DNA of 64,000 bases from Eucalyptus grandis (taxonomy: Eukaryota > Streptophyta > Magnoliopsida > Myrtales > Myrtaceae): positions 10,354,001-10,418,000 of the forward strand of contig NC_052613.1 of assembly GCF_016545825.1 (NCBI RefSeq). The letters are read 5' to 3'. Positions 57,895 through 64,000 of the stretch are shown here, piece by piece (within the stretch, counting starts at the first letter, position 1; each line of letters begins with the position of its first letter). The notes under the pieces were generated by a model. The model saw nothing but the letters and a program-made list of their open reading frames with translations, did no database searches and was not told where the DNA came from. A program made the translations under genes and the position numbers.

Positions 57895-58390
57895 AAGTGT
57901 TTTTTTTAATAAAATGTATGAATTATCATTATCATGAAATGCTCATCACTTTAATTATGTTCATAGTAAGTGAAAACAAACATTCTAAACATGATCATAT
58001 TTGCTTACTTAGAAGAAATTTTTTTAAGTTTGTACCAAAATTTTCCCAATTGTTTTTTTTTTTTTTTTAATAAAGTGTAAACTTGGTTTTGAATTCTCAT
58101 TATGATAAAATGCTCATCAATTTAATTTTGTTCATGGTGAGTAAAGTCAAACATTCTGAACATGGTTATAAGTGCATATTTTGAAGAAAAATTTATAAAT
58201 AAACTTTGTACCAAATTTTTGTCACGTGCCTTTTTTTAAAATAAAGTGTAAACTTGGTATTGCGTTATCACTTTAATGAAATGCTCATCAACTTAATTTT
58301 GTTCATGGTGGGTGAAGACAAACATTCTGAACATGGTTATGTGCATACTTGGAACAAAATTTCGTAAGTAAAATTTGTACAATAAGAGCT
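57895..58390. repeat. ~165-bp tandem repeat, three diverged copies
   Basis: Three successive units share 'AAATGCTCATCA-TTTAATTTTGTTCATGGT', 'AACATTCTGAACATGGTTAT' and 'TTTGTACCAAAATTT'. They start near 57,900, 58,065 and 58,230. Divergence is much higher than in the adjacent 60-bp array. The array lies between the transposase stop and the left terminus. Confidence 0.75.
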
Positions 58391-59865
58391 AGCTAAAAGA
58401 AGAATATTTTATAGATCTCTACATAGACCCTTTCATACATAACATCACAATAATGAAGTAATATAGTTTATTGTTCAACTTCATCACATTGAATTTGATA
58501 AGTGAGTACTTAAAACCAAAATTACAAAAGTCGGAAACACAAAGTCATGAAGTCTCAGGCATATTATGATCCCTCGCCATTTTATTTGCAATCCTTGTCC
58601 TAAGCATGTTTATTCCAGGTGCATCATGCAATGTATCATTTGCAACCTCCACGTCTGTAGGTCCGCATGGATACTCCGGATCTCCATATAGGGAAAAGTT
58701 TCTATCCATCGCATCTTGATCACGAATGTAATTATGGAGAGCACAACAAGCAATTACAACAAGTGCTTGCTTCTGAATTGTAAATGGAGGCATCTGTCTC
58801 AAAATGGTGAAACGATTCTTTAATGTCCCAAATGACCTCTCAATTACATTTCTTAGTGAAGAGTGCTTCTTGTTGAACAATTCCCTTGCTGTCCTTGGTC
58901 ATCCCCCATTCCCTCTATACTTGCTTAAATGATACCGATCGCCTTTAAATGGAGTTAAAAATCCTGGAAGTATTGCATAACCTGAATCTACCACGTAATA
59001 TTTCCCTATAACATGATATATATAAATTTGTTGTGATATTCAACCATAATATATAATCATAAAATTGTCTTCATAAACAAAGTAAATACCAGGTGGTGGT
59101 CGGGAAAATTGCAGTTGAGGATTTTCGAGTGCTGCTAAAAGCACTCGACAATCGTTGGTAGATTCTTCTCATCCAGCATACACGAAAGTAAATTTCATAT
59201 CAAAAGAGCAAATACACAGTACATTCTGGGTTGTTCTCCCACTCCTACCTCTATATGGAATCTGCTGAGATACATGGACGGTAGCATCTATATGGGTGCC
59301 ATCCATAGCACCTACGCAGCCCTGTCAATATATTAACAATCTAATATCATATAAGATTATCAACTACATGTATTTGACGGTATAAAATCAATATAAAAAT
59401 CATACCTTGTTGAAATGATGTCAAAGGACAGTGGTTTTATTATCTCATTTGAAAGTTTGATCATTGCTTTCAACACTTTGTTGAAATACTTGCTGATTGT
59501 TTCTCCTGAATGTTGGAATCTCTCACATAAATCTCTATTTGAGTTATTGTGAGTAACCACATAAGAATATCCCAACTTGTTCATCTATTTGAACATATCA
59601 ACTATCTTTCAACCAACCCCTTACCCTCATTAAGTCACATAAATTCAGAAAAACATGTCTCTCAATCCTAAATGCTTCATATATCCTATCTGAATGTCCA
59701 TAAACAATCTCCCTTATCCGTTCTGCTCCTAATAATTGACTGTCCCTAATAAGTTCTCTCGTATGCAGGGACGTGTCCATCGCAGCTAAGCAGAACCACG
59801 CTATCAATATGTTAATATCATCATCCAAGAATTGTTCAACTGGTTGTACCTGCTCATTAGACACA

Positions 59866-59870
59866 CTATT
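59866..59870. other. Target-site duplication of the solo LTR (left copy)
   Basis: CTATT here and at 62,969-62,973 flank the TG...CA-bounded LTR exactly. Removing the insert with one copy restores continuity of the transposase frame across the site. Confidence 0.75.
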
Positions 59871-62800
59871 TGTGACATCCAGATTTCGGGTTTTAATTTC
59901 GACTGAATAAATAGGGCCGTTTTCGTTCAGTGGAAGCCAGAGATTATGAAATTGGGATGCAAGTACGCCACTATGGTAAGGAAAAATACCAATTTGATTG
60001 ATGAGGTGTTGAATGGATTAATGTGGGTCAATTTGATTTAATTCAAGTGGGATTAAGATTCAATTGGAAGAGAATTAAGTGAAATTGAAGAAATTGTTGC
60101 ACAAAGTTTTATGCCCCGGCGGAAAATGAAATTGGACCCATTGAAGTAGGTTGTAGAGGAAATGAGTTAGTGGAAGATGACATGGGATGATGTCATGTTG
60201 GTTGGGCCAAGGAGAATGAGATTTGGACAAGTGGGGGGTGGATATTGGCTCTTGGAAAGGCACCCATCAACATCATCTTCAAGCTTGGGACTTGGGAGGA
60301 GAGAGAAAGGGAGAGCTTTGACCGGAAGCTAGCCGCTCGATGCCGCCCCTTCGCACGCTCGCTTGGCCGTCCGCCTCCGCCGTTCATCGCTGTCGCGATC
60401 GCTCGTTCGTTCGTCGCCGCCGAGCCAGCCCGCCCATCGCCGTTTGTCGTCTTTGTTCGCGTGCCTCGCCCGCTCGCCCAACGGGCGAGACCGAAAGGTT
60501 GCGGCACCGTCGGAGAAGCTACTCGCCACCCACGCTTTGCTCGCCGTCGCCGGAGTCGCCGTCCTTGCCTTGTGTCGCCCATCGCCGCTCGCCGTCTCGC
60601 GCTCCGCCGCCGCCCGCGCTCCCCCGCGCTTGGCCGACATCCCGAGCTGCTGTCCAGCTCGTGTAGGAATCGCCGGAGCTCCCTCCGCTGCCTCCAGCCA
60701 CCGTGAGACCCCGCTGTTGGCCGCATGGCACCGCCGCAGCTCCTCCGCCGTTCCTCCTGCCCAACCGGTGCCGGATCTGCCGTTCTCGGCCCTAAATCAG
60801 TGGTTGGAAAAATGGGTATGGAAGCCCATGTTTGGCCCGTTTTGGCCGCCTTCCCGAGCCCGGATGCTCGGCCTGCTTTGAGGAAAGTTGTTCTCCTCGG
60901 CGTCCCCGTCGTTTTGGTCCGCTCGGCTCGCTAATCCGGTGAGTTTAACTCACTAAACCTTGATTAGAGGGTTAATAATGCTTTATGGGTGCTTAGTTTA
61001 TGTTAAGTGTTATTAGGTGGTTAGTTTAATTCATTTAAATGTAGATTATATTAAGGTGTTTGATTAACTTAAATTGTGTTTAATTTAAGGTTAAGTGAGT
61101 GGTTATATTAATATAAACTATGATGTGACATAAAGGAATTTACTTTTGATTTATTTAAATATTTCGAATTTTTTAATAATTTAATAATATTATATTATTC
61201 GAAATATTAAAATATTATTATTTAATTATTTTCGGAATAAATTTAATTAATTATTAAATTCTGAAAATTTTGTTAGGACCCTAAATTCTCATAATTTCGT
61301 GCCGGTCGCTTTCTGTATAATCAGATTTTGAAATTGATGATTGGATATTATAAATTGAGTGTGGATTGTGAAAAGTATGGATTTTATTTAGAAAATTCCA
61401 AGTGTCGAGTTTGACATTGAAATTGGATTGTTAATGGTTAATATCGTAATTGGATTATGTGAGTGAAATGTAAAGTATCCAAGGATCAGTATCGAATTGT
61501 TGTGTGCTAGTTGAAAGGCTCGGGTCGTAGTAGTGGCTAAGCCGACTGGATCCTTATTCTGCTAGAAATGCCGTCAAGAGAGTGACGTGGCTTGGGTCGC
61601 AGTAGTGGCGGGACCGACTAGACCTTTATTCCTCGAGAAATGCCGTCGATAGAATGACGTGGCTTGGTCACAGTAGTGGCGGGACCGACTGGACCTTTAT
61701 TCTTCTAGAAATGCCGTCGATAGAATGACGTGGCTTGGTCACAGTAGTGGCGAGACCGACTGGATCTTTATTCTTCTAGAAATGGCGTCGCTAGAATGAC
61801 GTGGCTTGGTCGCAGTAGTGGCGGGACCGATTGGACCTTTATTCTTCTAGAAATGTCGTCGATAAAATGACGTGGCTTGGTCGCAGTAGTGGCGGGACCG
61901 ACTGGACCTTTATTCTTCTAGAAATGCCGTCGATAAAATGACGTGGCTTGGTCGCTGTAGTGGCGGGACCAACTGGACCTTTATTCTTCTAGAAATGGCG
62001 TCGCTAGAATAACGTGGATTGGTCGCAGTAATGGCGGGACCGACTGGACCTTTATTCTTCTAGAAATGCTGTCGATAAAATGACGTGGCTTGGTCGCAGT
62101 AGTGGCGGGACCGACCGGACCTTTATTCTTCTAGAAATGCCGTCGATAGAATGACGTGGCTTGGTCGCAGTAGTGGCGGGACTGACTGGACCTTTATTCT
62201 TCTAGAAATGCCGTAATGTTAGCAGATAACCGACCTGCGAGTAGGCTATGCCCTTGTTTGGCAGTGAATGACAATTGGAATGCATGTTGAGTGTTGTCGA
62301 TGGGTCGGATTATGGGACGGAATTGTGCGGCATGGAATGGGACGTGTCATAACGATTTAGTCTTATAATCAGGACTCCCGTGGTTGTTGGTTATATGAAA
62401 GTGAATGCGTTTCGGTTGTTTAAGTTCCTATTTACTATCTGTGATTGAGCAATTTGAATTGTGCTAACCTGCAGGAAGGAATTGAGGCGAGGTAAGTTCT
62501 CTGTGTGATGTGGCTAGGCCACCCTTGGGCGTATTTTCTTTCTAATAGGGGTTTAGGGGGTTGAACTTGCTGAGACATTGTCTCATCCCGGTTGTGGGAT
62601 TAAAATTTCAGGTCCCTAGTGGATAGAGCGGCCAGATAGTTTTGGTTGGTCTTGAGGAGTTGCAGAGGTGAAGTCATAAGGATTGGAGAGCGTGTCCGAC
62701 TTGTAGGTCGTAGGACAGTTCATTTTTTACGGCCGGTCTTTTGTAGACTTTTGGTTGTAGGCCTTCGTCTGTAACTCCGTTGGTTTGTTTAAGTGATTGG

Positions 62801-62968
62801 TTGTGAAATTGTTTCCTACTTTTCTATCCCGTATTTCATTATCAGGGGTTTTATAATACGTTCCGCTTGCGCAATCATAAATGAATGGGGTCGGCGACAC
62901 TACCTAGGAATGTCGCATTTGCATGACCATGGTGGGATGTTGGCGCGCTCGAGGTTCGGGGCGTGACA
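59871..62968 (+). mobile_element. Solo LTR of a gypsy retrotransposon (Tekay-like), ~3.1 kb
   Basis: Termini are TGTGACATCC...GGGGCGTGACA, flanked by the 5-bp duplication CTATT. The nearly palindromic ends (TGTGACATCC against TGTCACGCCC inverted) and the 3' block 'GCTGAGACATTGTCTCATCCC...TTTCAGGTCCC' are what I associate with long LTRs of Tekay/Del-type chromoviruses. No internal region, primer site or second LTR is present, so it is a solo LTR left by LTR-LTR recombination. It contains a GC-rich leader-like segment (60,330-60,790) and a 71-bp tandem array. Open frames in the GC-rich part are Arg/Ala/Pro/Ser-rich on both strands and are not credible genes. Confidence 0.75.
61516..62216 (+). 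repeat. 71-bp tandem array inside the solo LTR, about ten units
   Basis: The unit core is 'GTGGCTTGGTCGCAGTAGTG' followed by 'GCGGGACCGACTGGACCTTT', 'ATTCTTCTAGAAATG' and 'CCGTCGATAGAATGAC'. Starts are near 61,518, 61,587, 61,659, 61,730, 61,801, 61,872, 61,943, 62,014, 62,085 and 62,156. Middle units differ by only a few bases; the first two are most diverged. Confidence 0.9.
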
Positions 62969-62988
62969 CTATTTGATCCCCCTTCCAT

Positions 62989-63451
62989 AGTACCTATACA
63001 ATCACAAAAATGACCAAAACATCAATATAGATTTTGAAAACATATCCTAATAACAATCAATAACATAAGTCATAAAATCTCAATAAGATATGCCATTACA
63101 TATAAGTACAAGAGTCTCAACACTAATCATATTTGAATAAACTAAAGATTAATAGATAATATAAGTTATATAGTCTAATGAAACTCCATGCAATTCACGA
63201 AAGTATATTTCCAAACATCTACTAAAGGAATTGAAGAAGTTCAATCCTCCTTGCGGAGTGTGGATGTAATGAAAGCCTCCCTCCATTCTGGCGGCGCATG
63301 CTCGTTCCCTTTGTTTTTATTGTAAACATCTTGCTCTATCTCGGGTATACTCGGTAGAATGGACTACGGTAGATATGGAGAAAGGGTCTACAGGTGGTTG
63401 TGTAGTCCCTGAGCTCGCATAGCCACCGCCGTTGACTTGATGACCTAACTT
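62989..63451. other. Spacer between the two ORFs of the Harbinger element
   Basis: AT-rich sequence containing the inferred transposase leader. In minus sense 'TTGTATAG' precedes GTACT and the start codon and could be an intron acceptor. No further coding segment is recognised. Confidence 0.4.
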
Positions 63452-64000
63452 TCAGAAAATCTTGTATGTACAAGTTTCAGCAATACCAGATTGGTTACTC
63501 TTTCTTCTCCGCTTACTATTTGGAGTTCTATTCAATTTGTGCTTTCCACGAACTGAAGTTCTAGCATCGTCTGTTGTAAAAAGTCTGTCATCACTGTGGT
63601 GTCCAATGAAATCATTTGCATTGCTACCATCATAGTCATCACCTGCATTGACACCATAAGCATCGCCACCACTGTTGTCACCACTTACATTGTCATCACC
63701 ATTGTCATCATCATCCGACACATTCACATCTTAAGCACTTCCTATGGCGTGATCCCTAGTAGCATATGTACCACCAAAAACAATACAGAGCTCAAGATAC
63801 TGAGGAAATCCATTCTTCCTGAATCTTGCTCACTCGACATTATCCTACAATTTTCACAATAATGACATTTCAGCAATATAATCATATATTTTAAAATTGA
63901 CATCTATAATGATATCAAAATGACCACAAAGTTAAGAAATACCTTGATATGAGATTCCCATATACTTGGGTGCCGACAACAACTCTTTTGTTCACATTAT
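63452..64000 (-). pseudogene. Myb/SANT-like ORF (ORF1) of the PIF/Harbinger element, partial
   Basis: In minus sense an exon ending 'SIWESHIK' (about 63,942) joins, across a GTATTT...TTGTAG intron, to an exon reading 'ARFRKNGFPQYLELCIVFGG'. That is the tail of the Myb_DNA-bind_3-type domain encoded beside PIF/Harbinger transposases. A long Asp/Gly/Asn-rich linker (63,590-63,727) and a basic stretch ('NSKRRRKSN') follow, and the frame stops at 63,452. At least two in-frame stops (one in 'DNVE-ARF', one just before 'DVNVSDDDD') show decay. The N-terminal part lies beyond the window. Confidence 0.65.

Larger units (their letters stand above)
58545..62988 (-). pseudogene. PIF/Harbinger DDE transposase (HARBI1-like), interrupted and mutated
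   Basis: The start codon is at 62,988-62,986. After about seven codons the frame runs into the solo LTR and resumes at 59,870. Conserved order: a helical N-terminus ('FRIERHVFLNLCDLMRVRGWL'), 'RFQHSGETISKYFNKVLKA', first catalytic Asp in 'GAMDGTHIDATVH' (about 59,290-59,320), second Asp in 'STNDCRVL' (about 59,140), and 'VVDSGYAILPGFLTPFKG'. The third acidic residue is the Glu of 'NVIERSFGTLKNRF' (about 58,830), then 'CCALHNYIR'. An intron is present around 59,010-59,090, and perhaps another at 59,330-59,400. In-frame TGA stops interrupt at three places (after GWLKDS, at AG-EES, before PRTARELF). The catalytic triad is still visible. It is non-functional as it stands. Confidence 0.8.
57648..64000 (-). 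mobile_element. PIF/Harbinger transposon, decayed, extends past the right edge
   Basis: The left end reads TTA|GGGCGCGTTTGATAACA (57,645 onward), matching PIF/Harbinger habits: a TTA/TAA target and termini starting GGG/GGC. Inside are subterminal repeats (57,730-58,390), a DDE transposase on the minus strand (58,545-59,872 plus a start segment at 62,969-62,988) and a Myb/SANT-like ORF (63,452-64,000). Two ORFs of these kinds are the defining pair of autonomous PIF/Harbinger elements. A solo LTR (59,871-62,968) interrupts it. The right terminus is outside the window. Confidence 0.75.

Noticed and set aside
60193..60934. Several overlapping long open frames on both strands
   Set aside because: All lie in the GC-rich leader-like part of the solo LTR and are Arg/Ala/Pro/Ser-rich with no recognisable domain. 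At least five frames are open at once.
59863..62975. Mutator-like insertion with a 10-bp duplication (ACACTATTTG) instead of an LTR
   Set aside because: The 10-bp match arises because CTATT is flanked by TG at the element start and by TTG in the target, and by ACA at the element end. TG...CA ends, the 5-bp duplication, LTR-like length and the 3' block typical of gypsy LTRs fit a solo LTR better.
1..64000. CRISPR arrays, bacterial operons, rRNA or tRNA genes
   Set aside because: No spacer-repeat structure, no cloverleaf-like tRNA sequence and no rRNA blocks were seen. The introns and transposons show nuclear plant DNA.

Overview
This window is nuclear DNA from a flowering plant, most likely a woody eudicot; the sequence alone does not fix the family. 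The evidence is intron-rich plant genes with canonical GT-AG introns, a plant-type RACK1 and a plant-type 4.5-repeat MYB, plus dense nested plant transposons. The first exons of the real genes are clearly more GC-rich than their later exons.

Layout. (1) 1-~330: promoter, leader and probable first exon of a minus-strand gene that runs off the left edge. (2) ~345-9,800: transposon-rich intergenic DNA with several terminal-inverted-repeat (TIR) elements. (3) ~9,800-17,850: copia wreckage. A plus-strand gag fragment with a tRNA-iMet-type primer site is followed by a minus-strand copia element. The latter is split by a complete hAT-like element (8-bp target duplication), which itself carries a Mutator-like element. 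(4) 19,370-21,869 (minus): BCAS2/SPF27 (MOS4-type) splicing factor, 6 exons. (5) 24,107-28,042 (minus): peroxin PEX3, 7 exons. (6) 28,100-37,700: AT-rich intergenic DNA and nested MITE-like elements. (7) 37,899-40,134 (plus): RACK1, 3 exons, 327 aa. (8) 42,630-51,917 (minus): SNAPC4-like 4.5-repeat MYB gene, 12 exons, with a 1-nt frameshift in exon 11. (9) 52,370-56,200: hAT-like fragment, a copia 3' end with one LTR, and an LTR-like block. (10) 57,648-64,000 (minus): decayed PIF/Harbinger transposon (transposase plus Myb/SANT-like ORF). Its transposase is interrupted near the start codon by a ~3.1-kb solo LTR with a 71-bp tandem array.

The four intact loci are unrelated housekeeping genes (splicing, peroxisome biogenesis, ribosome scaffold, snRNA transcription), not a pathway cluster. 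I found no convincing new multi-gene system. The most interesting signals are the tandem exon duplication with uniform intron phase and the frameshift in the SNAPC4-like gene; the four-level transposon nesting; the GC-rich hairpin cores shared by several TIR families; and MITEs abutting two promoters. Splice sites were placed by eye from GT/AG, frame and protein-family continuity. Family names rest on remembered motifs, not on searches.
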